Shown here in pieces: positions 49,078 to 57,415 of a stretch of 64,000 nt of DNA (its first letter is position 1; the number at the start of each line of letters is the position of its first letter). The DNA is taken from positions 2,108,001 through 2,172,000 of the forward strand of contig NZ_CP033040.1 of assembly GCF_004293625.1 (NCBI RefSeq), given 5' to 3'. The notes beneath the pieces were generated by a model. That model saw only the letters and a program-made list of their open reading frames with translations. It searched no databases and was not told where the DNA came from. Position numbers and translations under genes: made by a program. The stretch comes from Thiomicrorhabdus indica. GTDB lineage: Bacteria; Pseudomonadota; Gammaproteobacteria; Thiomicrospirales; Thiomicrospiraceae.

Positions 49078-50151
49078 TTAATACCCTTTTGCTAAAGCTT
49101 TAAAACGCTCTTTATCTATTTCAGAAAGCTGTTGAAATAAATCGTTATCACACACGCTGTCATATGAATAGTATTCTGGTTCAACCCAAGGAACTTCTGA
49201 CAATATGTTTTTTTTCTCAAAAGCTTCACTAGGATCGATTGGAATATAGCTGTGATGACAAATAGTCCAAAATTTTCTTGTTACAGAACTAGCGTCCCCT
49301 TCGACTCTTTCAAGTTCAATCTCTGGAAATTGTTCTTTTAAAATAATTAGTTTTTCCTCAGCTGATAGACGTCTCAGATGGAGACTTTGTTGCAATTCAT
49401 GACGCCACCAATACTGAATACCCTCGGCCCACCAGCGTTTGTATGCCCCTGAATAAACCCCCTTATATCTATATTGCTCGAACTTTTGAAGTAAGTCATT
49501 CCAATCAACAGAGCCCTTACTTACACCAAGTCTTGCGGTTAATACATCTTCACCAATAAGCACGCCAATAGGTTTTACAATTTTATCTAAAATAAAACCT
49601 GATACTTGGTATGTGCTATCTGAATTAACTGATTTCAAAAAATCAACAATTCTTGGGTCAATGTTTTCGATTAAATTATCGGGGATTTCCAGTAGGTCAA
49701 GCACTGATTGTTTGTTAACAATTCTCTCTTTTATCTCTTTATACGATTCAATCAGTTCTTTCATTAGAGTTGTATATTTATCTAAATTCTGATGAAATTT
49801 TTCTTTATTTATTGAGAAATCAAATAAATCGTTGCTAGTGAAGTCCTTATAAAAATTTTGCATCTTTGAATTGTTCGATAACAAAACGATCGGAATACTT
49901 AAAGATGCGTCTTCGACCCCCTGACTTCTAAAAGACTGGGCTAATGCAGGCGCATCGGTTTCACCACCACCCTCAAGAAGCTTATAATCCATTAAAATCA
50001 AATCAGGATTGGAACCGTTAATACAGCTAACAGTTTCAGCAAACGTTATAGGTTTACAATGAATTGGTTCTAATCCAAATCGCTTCAAATCTTTTAAAAC
50101 GGAACCTGCATCTTGATCTTCTACATATACGACTTTATAAACCATTCTCAT
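49078..50151 (-). CDS. Response regulator with an unknown output domain
   Basis: A 357-residue protein. The N-terminal receiver domain has the acidic pair Glu11/Asp12 (VVYVEDQD), phospho-acceptor Asp55 (PDLILMDYKLLEGGG), Ser92 (IPIVLLSNN) and Lys116 (DFSINKEKF). The remaining ~230 residues are not a known DNA-binding output. They are helical and contain an aromatic-rich piece (YKRWWAEGIQYWWRHEL) and a segment with WTICHHSYIPI. Its start overlaps the kinase gene by 17 bases with AAGGA at good spacing, so the two are made together and the kinase is the expected phosphate donor. An output other than transcription, such as binding the next two proteins, is my inference. Confidence 0.82.
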   Translation of the reverse strand: MRMVYKVVYVEDQDAGSVLKDLKRFGLEPIHCKPITFAETVSCINGSNPDLILMDYKLLEGGGETDAPALAQSFRSQGVEDASLSIPIVLLSNNSKMQNFYKDFTSNDLFDFSINKEKFHQNLDKYTTLMKELIESYKEIKERIVNKQSVLDLLEIPDNLIENIDPRIVDFLKSVNSDSTYQVSGFILDKIVKPIGVLIGEDVLTARLGVSKGSVDWNDLLQKFEQYRYKGVYSGAYKRWWAEGIQYWWRHELQQSLHLRRLSAEEKLIILKEQFPEIELERVEGDASSVTRKFWTICHHSYIPIDPSEAFEKKNILSEVPWVEPEYYSYDSVCDNDLFQQLSEIDKERFKALAKGY

Positions 50152-52456
50152 CCAATTCCTTATCTGTAGCCTTGCTTATTTCAACTCTAACCGTGGTAGA
50201 AAAATCCATCTTAGGTGAAACTACATAAATATTTCCGCGGTAACCTTTAACAATATCTTTTGTTATTTTCAGACCCAATCCGGTACCCAAAATTTCAGAA
50301 TTTTGGTCCAACAGTTCGAAACTTTCAACATTTGTTGTTGTATAAAACTCTTCAAATATTCTTTCTTCATTACCTGCTTCAATACCATCACCATTATCTG
50401 AGAACTCAACATAAATCATGTCGTCTTGCTCACCGCACTCAATAAAAATTTGACCTTGAGACTTTGCTCTTTGAATCGCCTTCTTCGAGTTTGTATAAAA
50501 ATTGAATAAAATTGAGGACCATTCAGAAGGGTGCATAGATTTGGTATAAAGCCAATCTCTATTAAATTTTGGCTCTAGCATTTCTATATTTGACTTTTGC
50601 GCATCTAACTTCATTGTTTTAACAAACTTAGAAATGACACTACGCATGTTTTGAGGGCGAATATCCCTTATCAGATTTTGAGAGACTACATCATTAAAAT
50701 ACGATGTGTAGTTATGGAAAGAATCAAAATTTTCACTCAGTAAACATACCCTTTCAAAAACTTCAGTTTCACCTTCTAGCTTATCTAATAAAAATGAGAC
50801 ATCACTTCGAATATGATCCATATGATGTTTTATTTCGTGAATAAACTGAGAAACTGTTAACCCCACACTACTCAAAACTCTCAACATCGAACGCTCTTTT
50901 ATCAAGCTAGTCAACTCAGATTTATGTAATACCTCAAGCTCCTCTACAGCTTCCTTTATTTTTTTAGCACGACGTTTTCTTTTAGTTTTTCCTTGAGGGC
51001 TTTCATCATCAAATTCTTTTTCTAGCTCTTCAATGGTTTTGGCTATATTTTGAATTCGAAGCTCTATTTTTTCCCAGTTCCCTCTATCATCTTTTTTCTG
51101 TCCCGATGTTGCCTTGACATTTCGATTCGCTGCAACCGCTAATACACCCGTAATAATAGTTCTATGTACAAAATTTCTTAGCTGTCTAAAGGCCTCATTC
51201 TCAATCAAACCTTCACGACTAGAAGTCTCGTTAAAGTTGTTTTCTTTATCTTTTAATTCCACGAAACCGAAAAAATTAATATTTGAGTGTTGAGGAAGAA
51301 TGGTTCTTCTTCGAACAGACCTATCTAAATCTAACCAATCGTCACCAGGCTCCGCATATGGTAAAACTCTAAATCCATTCCTATACAGCCTGATTCCACC
51401 TTCTTTTCTAGCAAGTTTTCTTATACTACTTGCATGCATTTTTGGAATTAAATCACTATCGTAAATATAATAAAATGCTCTAAACCTTACATACCTTAAT
51501 TCAGTAAAAGGCTTTGATTTATCATCAGGATCGTTGCCTATTTCACCAATTTCATTAATGCCTAATTTTTCACTATCGACTGTATATATTCCTATTCCTG
51601 TTTCATCAATATAACCTTCGATTTCAGCGATAGCATGCTCATAAACCATTACTTCTTTATCGGCTACAATTACTGGCTTCTCGAAATTATTTTGTTTAAA
51701 AAACTTGGCTTTAAATCCGGGATCAAGATCTGAATTTCCATCTAAATTAACAATATCCGATAAAGCAAAGGGTTGAATAATATTAGAAACATATCTATAT
51801 ACCCTTTTTATTGATGCGGTTGTCCACTTATCTCTTAGTTCCTCAATAACTAAGACAGTTCCTTTGTCTTTCACTTTATCAATAACATTTAATCTATTTG
51901 AAATACTATTCAGATCAATGTCGTTAGTGTATTCACTCCAATTAATTGTTAATGAAAGTGCAAAGTCATCTGCATCAGTTTGAGTAACGATTGTTAATTT
52001 TTTACCTAGTCTTTGAACTGAAAACCTTCCAATTCCTTTCTGACCGGCACGCTGTCTTTTATAATTTCTGGATAACGGATTATGCACTTTATCGGTAGAT
52101 GAAATTCTCATAAAACCATTAACCAACTCTTCTCTGGTCATGCCATCGCCATCATCCTCAATAATAAGGGTTCCGCCAAGGTCATCCGAATTTTTAAAAG
52201 TTAAAACTACTTCAGTGGCATCCGCATCATAAGAGTTTTTCACAAGTTCAGATACAGCTGTCTCTTGGCGAGCAACCAATTCTTGTCCTAATCTGTCAAT
52301 GATACCCGCATCAATAGAAAATCGAACTTTATCTTTTTCCTGGGCTACTATTCGATGAGTCAATTCAATCAACTCATCGCTACTATAGTCTTCACTAGCT
52401 AATAGGATTTTTAACTTCTCTTTTATCTCTTCAATTGTTTGCTCTTCATTACTCAT
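50135..52456 (-). CDS. Double-GHKL protein: Hsp90/MutL/MORC-like ATPase fused to a histidine kinase
   Basis: Counting from the ATG at 52456 (773 residues): the front ATPase has the hydrolytic Glu70 and Asn74 in SELVKNSYDADAT, DDGDGMT at 101-107, GQKGIGRFS at 138-146, then a transducer-like domain (RLYRNGFRVLPYAEPGDDW near 355-375). A basic coiled coil (about 475-520) leads to a dimerisation/phosphoacceptor helix with His540 in QFIHEIKHHMDHI. The rear kinase domain has the N box ILFNFYTNSKKAI (Asn652), DNGDGI (687-692) and GTGLGL (724-729). So an energy-using clamp ATPase seems to act as sensor for a histidine kinase. No membrane segment is seen. The frame is open to a TTG at 52621, but that stretch has no good start. 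It is first in the cargo operon. Confidence 0.85.
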   Translation of the reverse strand: MSNEEQTIEEIKEKLKILLASEDYSSDELIELTHRIVAQEKDKVRFSIDAGIIDRLGQELVARQETAVSELVKNSYDADATEVVLTFKNSDDLGGTLIIEDDGDGMTREELVNGFMRISSTDKVHNPLSRNYKRQRAGQKGIGRFSVQRLGKKLTIVTQTDADDFALSLTINWSEYTNDIDLNSISNRLNVIDKVKDKGTVLVIEELRDKWTTASIKRVYRYVSNIIQPFALSDIVNLDGNSDLDPGFKAKFFKQNNFEKPVIVADKEVMVYEHAIAEIEGYIDETGIGIYTVDSEKLGINEIGEIGNDPDDKSKPFTELRYVRFRAFYYIYDSDLIPKMHASSIRKLARKEGGIRLYRNGFRVLPYAEPGDDWLDLDRSVRRRTILPQHSNINFFGFVELKDKENNFNETSSREGLIENEAFRQLRNFVHRTIITGVLAVAANRNVKATSGQKKDDRGNWEKIELRIQNIAKTIEELEKEFDDESPQGKTKRKRRAKKIKEAVEELEVLHKSELTSLIKERSMLRVLSSVGLTVSQFIHEIKHHMDHIRSDVSFLLDKLEGETEVFERVCLLSENFDSFHNYTSYFNDVVSQNLIRDIRPQNMRSVISKFVKTMKLDAQKSNIEMLEPKFNRDWLYTKSMHPSEWSSILFNFYTNSKKAIQRAKSQGQIFIECGEQDDMIYVEFSDNGDGIEAGNEERIFEEFYTTTNVESFELLDQNSEILGTGLGLKITKDIVKGYRGNIYVVSPKMDFSTTVRVEISKATDKELDENGL

Positions 52457-52694
52457 GCAGCCATACTCAAATTCAATTTTTTCTGTTTTCAAAAGCTCAA
52501 TTCTCTTAGTGTAATGAACTTTAAGAGGTTCAGTTACTGACGTAAACCAAAATGGAACCGAAGCTATATCTTTCACTAAGAGATTGTAACGAATCCCACC
52601 ATTCTGCCAAGCAGAATACAAAATTTTTGGCTATTCATCTAGCAACCAGAAAGCACATTGGGCAATTTGAAAACGAGTCTCCACATCGTTTGCT

Positions 52695-53756
52695 TCAATG
52701 AGCTCCGTAATTCGGGCGCGCTACCGGTTGCCGGTCGACATTAATGCCATATTGGTTGCAAGCCCGCTGGATCATTTTCCCTCTAAATTCAGTCGCATTG
52801 TCCATATGCCAGCCATCAGGAATTCCCCAGCAAGGCCAATCACCGTTAATATTGTATTTAGCGAGCCAATTCTCTTTAGGTAAAATTGCATGAGAAATCG
52901 CCAAACTGGTAATCAGTCCGGACGTTGCATCAAAGCCAACTCGAAACCCCAGAACCATTCTGGAAAAGACATCAAAAACCACTGTAATCCATGGTCGACC
53001 AACCGGTTTACGCCAATGATCATCGCAAAGCTGAATATCTAATTAAGTATGATCCACTTGAACATAGGCTAAAGGCCAATCTGCTCCGGGAAATTTCCCT
53101 CTGATTGCAGAGTATTTTTCGGCCGCTTTTTTCTGCCCTTCGCGAGCCGCCATCATCTCTTTGGGGTTTTTCTTGGTTATCCAGTTTCTAATCGTATTGC
53201 AGTGCGGAGACTTGAGGTTTTTCAAGCGACATAATCTTTCTACTTAACGACAAACCTTAGCAACCGACTTTTTCTGTTGAGTTTTGTATTCATTTTGGAT
53301 AGCCGTTTCGACAATTTCTTTAATCTCCGGCGCTAATCGAGGTTCGCCTTTGTCGGTTCGATCTTCTCTAAGTAAATCAGTCACTTTGCCGGTTTCTTGA
53401 AAACGCTTTATCCAGCCGTATAGAGTATTTGTCGATATCCCGAATTCTTTGGCTCTAGCTTCCACCATTTTACGAGTTCGTCCTGCAACCAGTAATGGTT
53501 GAACAATATCAAACCTTTCCATGGCTTGGTTCCAAGAATCATCGGAAATTCTTTGCAAATCATCTGTCTTTTTCGGTTCTTCAAATTTAGATACTGAAAC
53601 CTCAGAGATGGAAACCTCTTTAATTGCGCCTGTTTCAGCATAAATGAGAACTACTGTATTTATACTATTCACTTGGCGGATAAAATAGCGTTCGTTTTGA
53701 TAAACCACGCTTTCGCCGATTTCAAGTTGAAGCAAACCGTTATTACCCATATCCAA
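52695..53756 (-). pseudogene. tnsB: tnsB remnant with two in-frame ochre stops and a lost C-terminus
   Basis: One reading frame of 354 codons encodes a TnsB-type transposase, the DDE enzyme that cuts and joins Tn7 3' ends. The N-terminal helix-turn-helix part contains ARAKEFGISTNTLYGWIKRF. TAA codons interrupt at 53244-53246 (KKSVAKVCR, stop, VERLCR) and 53043-53045 (VQVDHT, stop, LDIQL). The family sequence continues smoothly across both, so they are nonsense changes, not frameshifts. The first catalytic Asp (VQVDHT) and second (HMDNATEF) remain; the region with the catalytic Glu is missing because the frame ends after RPNYGAH. Past that point another frame reads ELIEANDVETRFQIAQC to a TAG at about 52633, probably the tail of a different gene joined by deletion. 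Confidence 0.85.
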
Positions 53757-54306
53757 ACCTTAAAATCGGCGTGTTCATATTCAACGGACTGCTCTCCAAA
53801 TCGCATATCATTTGGCGAGTGCCAACCAAATACCACAGAGTCGGCAACAAGGCAGCCTTATCCCAATCACTTTGCACTAATTCACTCAATAATTGAGCCA
53901 GCGTTGAACTTTTCAGTTCGCGGAGTTTATTATCGAGCAGATTCATATCACCTTCTCTATCCGCACCTCGCCGAATAAATGGCTGAAGGAATTTTGCGTT
54001 TTTCTGCAATACTGTACGAACTTCCACTTCTGTCATAATCTTAAACTTCCAACCTTGCTGCTTGGTTTTACGCTTAAAAATGACATCCGGAAAATAGCGG
54101 CGGTGCTTACCGTTTTGATCCGTCCACTCTATCTTTACAGGCTGAACTTCAAACTCCAGCACATGGGAATCGAATTCAAGAAGTGTGATAAAATCGCGCT
54201 CCAGAGTGGATTCAAACATAGCCGAATCAATCGACTTGCTGGAAGCGTAAATTCCGGTGACATTACGATAGCTTTTCGGGATGCGTCTGACAGGCATATT
54301 ATGCAT
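53743..54306 (-). pseudogene. tnsA: tnsA remnant with an internal deletion
   Basis: A 187-codon open frame related to TnsA, the endonuclease that cuts Tn7 5' ends and works with TnsB. FESTLERDFITLLEFD and the catalytic Asp region HRRYFPDVIF are clear, as is the later GWKFKIMTEVEVRT. Between them, where TnsA has its Glu/Gln-x-Lys strand and a helix (about 25-40 residues), the chain passes straight from KRKTKQ to QGWKF. The catalytic Lys is therefore gone although the frame is intact. It overlaps the tnsB start by 14 bases and lies about 100 bases inside the right end, the normal tnsA position. I call it a pseudogene on these grounds. Confidence 0.7.
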
Positions 54307-54356
54307 CCAGTACAGTTTAATTTTGTATAGAAGTTACCTTGCTAATTCGATTGTAG

Positions 54357-54417
54357 TTCAGTACAAAATTATTTTGTAGAAAAAGATAAAAATGAGCACT
54401 TCCAGTACAAATTAATT
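54357..54417 (+). repeat. Right end of the island: two transposase-site-like repeats and the border AATTAATT
   Basis: An inner copy CAGTACAAAATTATTTTG (from 54358) continues into TAGAA and matches the inverse of the left border. An outer copy CAGTACA (54403-54409) is followed by AATTAATT (54410-54417), the same 8 bases that precede the left terminus. Confidence 0.6.
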
Positions 54418-54476
54418 ATGGAAGTCATAAAAGCAAAAATTCAATTTAACCAACTTTAGAGAAGAGTTTGAACAAA

Positions 54477-55364
54477 ATGGCAAATAACAGCATTCAACGT
54501 TTTTTATTTAAAGACCATGGCATTCGCGGCCAATTCGTTCAACTGACAGACAGTTGGCAATCCATGACTCATGAGCGCCATTACCCTGATGTCATTTCAA
54601 AGCTGTTAGGCGAATTGAGTTTAGTCGCCATTATTATGGCAAATGGGCTTAAACATAAAGGTCGCATTACTCTTCAAATCCAAGGCTCTGGCCCTGTGAA
54701 CCTGCTTGTCGTTGAAGTGATGGACAACTTACTCATAAAAGGTGTTGCCAAAACCTCGCAAACGATTACCGATGAAACAACACTATCTGAATTACTCGGC
54801 AATGGGCAAATCCTTGCAACCCTAGAAAACTCTCAAACCAATCATCACTTCCAAAGCTATGTGAGTCGCGATGCTGAAACGGTCGCAGAATGTTTTGAAA
54901 TTTTCTTCCAACAGTCAGAACAGCTTCAAACACGTGTTTTCCTTGCGGCAAATGAAAACTCTGCCGGCGGGTTAATTCTGCAAAAAATGCCTGAAACTGC
55001 CGAAACACAGGTAAGTTCAGATGACGATGCATGGAATCGTATTGAACATTTAACCTCAACAATCAGTGACGATGAGTTAACCTCCTTGGGTTGCGAAGAA
55101 CTGCTACATCGACTTTACCACGAAGAAACTGTTGAGCTGTTTGAAGCTCGCGAGATTGAATATCATTGTCCTCAAGACTCATCAAAAATTGATGCCATGT
55201 TAAAAAGCTTGGGAGAGGAAGAAGTCCGAAAAATTCTTGAAGAGCAAGGAGAAATTGTCATTCACAATGAGATGTGCAATTTTCACGCACGCTACGACAA
55301 AGCTGCTGTGGATGAGCTTTTTGCTGGACAAGAATCCAAAAATACCAACGACTCTATTCAGTAG
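54477..55364 (+). CDS. hslO: Redox-regulated holdase Hsp33, with an incomplete zinc site
   Basis: Hsp33 is a cytoplasmic chaperone switched on by oxidation and heat. The body is typical (HDIRGQ-like start, GRITLQIQGSGPVNLLVVE, and LLHRLYHEETVELFEAREIEYHC). In the C-terminal switch the family has CxC and CxxC, four cysteines holding zinc. Here CxC is C-P-Q and CxxC is N-E-M-C, so only one Cys of each pair remains. The rest of that domain (SLGEEEVRKILEEQGEI) is conserved, so this is unlikely to be a frameshift. The protein may not switch in the usual way. The ATG at 54477 fits the family; a TTG three codons upstream does not. The island ends 60 bases upstream, so its promoter may have been disturbed or replaced. 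Confidence 0.92.
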   Translation: MANNSIQRFLFKDHGIRGQFVQLTDSWQSMTHERHYPDVISKLLGELSLVAIIMANGLKHKGRITLQIQGSGPVNLLVVEVMDNLLIKGVAKTSQTITDETTLSELLGNGQILATLENSQTNHHFQSYVSRDAETVAECFEIFFQQSEQLQTRVFLAANENSAGGLILQKMPETAETQVSSDDDAWNRIEHLTSTISDDELTSLGCEELLHRLYHEETVELFEAREIEYHCPQDSSKIDAMLKSLGEEEVRKILEEQGEIVIHNEMCNFHARYDKAAVDELFAGQESKNTNDSIQ

Positions 55365-55374
55365 TCATAAGGGG

Positions 55375-55447
55375 AACCTCTGCTTGAATCCTATTGAAGT
55401 CACGCCCATAGGGGCTTAGCCAAATTTATCAGATTCAATCAGAGGTT
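55375..55447. other. Long hairpin just after hslO
   Basis: AACCTCTGCTTGAATC (55375-55390) and GATTCAATCAGAGGTT (55432-55447) pair at 15 of 16 positions around a 41-base loop that itself contains GGCTTAGCC. No T run follows on either strand, so it is not a normal terminator; it may be a structured RNA or a small repeat. Confidence 0.5.
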
Positions 55448-55760
55448 TGATAGTGTAAAAGTTCTGAATTTAGCTAATGAATGGTAAAAAAATATTACCG
55501 GCCGGTAGCAAATGATTTGATTTCTAGAGAGTTTTGCACGTGTAAGAGATAAAGCATAAATTGAGAAAAAATTCGGTTGATCTAGGCAAAAAGTGCAGGG
55601 AATAGCTGGCTATTCGCAAGATGCCGCCCAACGGAAGTACCCTTGGGGTATAACAAAGCTCGGCAGGATTTTAGCCAATTTTGATTATTTATTATCTCGT
55701 GTTTATACCCGAAAGGGTGCAAAGCTCTCTTGTAATTAAATTTAAAAGCGCTTGGTTAAT
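55448..55760. other. Gap between hslO and epmA, no gene seen
   Basis: About 310 bases with one ACCGGCCGGT copy (55497) and a perfect 7-bp inverted repeat GAATAGC-TG-GCTATTC (55600-55615). The sequence around 55590-55660 has a different feel from its surroundings and recalls short extragenic repeats of gammaproteobacteria, but I cannot identify it. Confidence 0.35.
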
Positions 55761-56738
55761 TCAAGCGTCTTTAATTCCAAATGCAATCCCTTCTGAAATA
55801 TCCTCTAAGCCCTGCTGTAAGGCGAATAAACGGTCAACACCTAAAGCCACGCCTGAACAATCGGGCAACCCTTTTTGCTCCAAATCAGCGAGTAAATTTT
55901 CATCCAGAACAACTGGTGGCAACCCCTGTTCTTTGCGCATAGCAAGAGAGGCTTCAAAACGCTGGCGATACTCATTAGCATCAGCCAATTCATAATAACC
56001 ATTGGCCAGTTCCATACCTTTGACGAAAACTTCAAATCGCTGAGCACACTGCGGGTTGTCAGTTGAAACTCGGGCTAAAGCTGCATCTCTGGCTGGAAAA
56101 TCATTAATCACACAAATCCCTGATTTTCCTAGCTGTGGTTCTATGACTTCTGTCAGAACCAGCTGTTCCCACAAAACCTTATCATCTAACTCAACACCCA
56201 CAATCTCTGGAACTTTATGAATTAAAAGTACTTCCCGACAATTCGCCGCAGTTGCACTAAAGATATCGTCAATTTGAGCGTATTTTGTGAACGTTTCACG
56301 ATAAGTTAGTTGCTCAACATCATCACAAAGAGTCTCAGAACCAGAAAGTCTTGCTTGTATCAGAGCGACCACTTCATCAATCAGTTGTTGTAAATCAAAA
56401 CCCAGTCGATACCACTCCAACATTGAAAATTCTATTTGATGACGAGGACTCAAATCCGAATCACGGAACACCTTTCCCAAGTAGAAACAATCTTCCACAC
56501 CATCACATAGCAGCCGTTTCATTGGATATTCTGGTGATGTATGAAGGTAATAGTCTTTTAAGCCCTCACCAGGAATCTGAAGAGTCGTTCGTAAAGAACG
56601 CAAATGTAGATCAGGAGTAGCAGCTTGGGACAATATCGGAGTATCCACTTCAATCACCGCTCGTTCATAAAAAAACGCCCGCAGATCATGCAAGAACTGC
56701 GAGCGTTTTTTCAGTCTTTCAAACTTTGTCATCAACAT
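55761..56738 (-). CDS. epmA: Elongation factor P--(R)-beta-lysine ligase
   Basis: A truncated class II lysyl-tRNA-synthetase relative that attaches (R)-beta-lysine to EF-P. Motif 2 (VFRDSDLSPRHQIEFSMLEWY) and motif 3 (ALGVDRLFAL) are present, and the anticodon domain is missing as expected; 325 residues. It follows efp by 9 bases. Its codons 11-24 contain a strong terminator-like hairpin. With efp and epmB next door the whole EF-P modification set is in one place. Confidence 0.95.
   Translation of the reverse strand: MLMTKFERLKKRSQFLHDLRAFFYERAVIEVDTPILSQAATPDLHLRSLRTTLQIPGEGLKDYYLHTSPEYPMKRLLCDGVEDCFYLGKVFRDSDLSPRHQIEFSMLEWYRLGFDLQQLIDEVVALIQARLSGSETLCDDVEQLTYRETFTKYAQIDDIFSATAANCREVLLIHKVPEIVGVELDDKVLWEQLVLTEVIEPQLGKSGICVINDFPARDAALARVSTDNPQCAQRFEVFVKGMELANGYYELADANEYRQRFEASLAMRKEQGLPPVVLDENLLADLEQKGLPDCSGVALGVDRLFALQQGLEDISEGIAFGIKDA
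56670..56711 (-). terminator. Terminator-like hairpin inside the start of epmA
   Basis: Left arm 56670-56684 and right arm 56697-56711 pair over 15 positions with one mismatch; read on the minus strand the GC core is followed by seven T's. It sits 37 bases after the efp stop, where an efp terminator belongs, yet within conserved epmA codons (RSQFLHDLRAFFY). Confidence 0.7.
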
Positions 56739-56747
56739 TTGAACAAC

Positions 56748-57314
56748 TTATTTAGCGCGAGAAACGTACTCACCTTTTTCAGTGTTGACGATGACCATCT
56801 CACCGATTTGAACAAATAGAGGAACTTGTACGACAGCACCTGTCGATAGCGTTGCTGGTTTACCGCCAGTTCCAGCCGTATCACCTTTCAAACCAGGATC
56901 CGTATCAACAACTTCCAGAGTCACTTGCTTTGGCGGCGTGACAGAAATCGGGTCACCATTCCAAAGAGTCACCACACACATATCTTGCTCAACTAGGAAT
57001 TTACTAATATCCGCTACAGCAGCTTCAGAAGCTTGATACTGTTCAAAGGACTCTGCATCCATAAAATGCCAAAACTCGCCATCGTTATAAAGGTACTGTA
57101 GTTCAGTATCCATAACATCTGCTGCTTCAACTTTTTCACCCGATTTAAATGTTTTTTCTAACACTCGACCGGTAATCAAATTACGATATTTCACGCGGTT
57201 AAATGCTTGACCTTTACCAGGTTGAACAATCGTATTGTCAGTAATGGTACATGGCTGTCCGTCCATTAAGAATTTTAAGCCGTTTTTGAATTCGTTGGTG
57301 CTTACTGTTGCCAT
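56748..57314 (-). CDS. efp: Translation elongation factor P
   Basis: Relieves ribosome stalling at polyproline stretches. It has three beta-barrel domains in 188 residues. The modified lysine is Lys34 in [12 protein letters not shown], at the tip of domain I, and the C-terminal signature GEYVSRAK is intact. Lysine at this position matches the epmA/epmB pathway encoded on both sides. The KPEP-rich TonB in this window is an obvious client, since it has dozens of prolines, though few consecutive ones. Confidence 0.97.
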   Translation of the reverse strand: MATVSTNEFKNGLKFLMDGQPCTITDNTIVQPGKGQAFNRVKYRNLITGRVLEKTFKSGEKVEAADVMDTELQYLYNDGEFWHFMDAESFEQYQASEAAVADISKFLVEQDMCVVTLWNGDPISVTPPKQVTLEVVDTDPGLKGDTAGTGGKPATLSTGAVVQVPLFVQIGEMVIVNTEKGEYVSRAK

Positions 57315-57415
57315 AACGCTTTCCAGATACTCTTAATTAAATTGCACGGCATTTTACCCTAAAACAGATTCGGTTTAAAATTCTTGGTTTGTAAAACTCA
57401 ACCGGCCGGTAAATT

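Larger units (their letters stand above)
45451..54409. mobile_element. Decayed Tn7-like element carrying a four-gene cargo operon
   Basis: About 9.0 kb inserted between lipA and hslO. It begins with TGTACTG and ends with CAGTACA (inverted termini), each bordered outside by AATTAATT. The right end has tnsA and tnsB remnants in the usual place just inside the end; a possible tnsE remnant is at the left. tnsC and tnsD/tniQ are not recognisable. The interior is clearly AT-richer than the chromosome and contains no copy of the genome's ACCGGCCGGT palindrome. Tn7 elements make 5-bp target repeats, whereas here the match is 8 (or 4) bases, so the exact borders are provisional. With tnsA and tnsB broken, the element cannot move by itself. 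Confidence 0.7.

Noticed and set aside
52457-52621. N-terminal extension of the double-GHKL protein to a TTG
   Set aside because: Open frame but no good ribosome site. I could not exclude an internal GTG start; the ATG at 52456 is preferred.
55590-55660. Segment with GAATAGC-TG-GCTATTC and minus-strand open frame
   Set aside because: Vaguely familiar as an extragenic repeat, but no second copy in the window and no named family, so no feature is claimed beyond the gap note.
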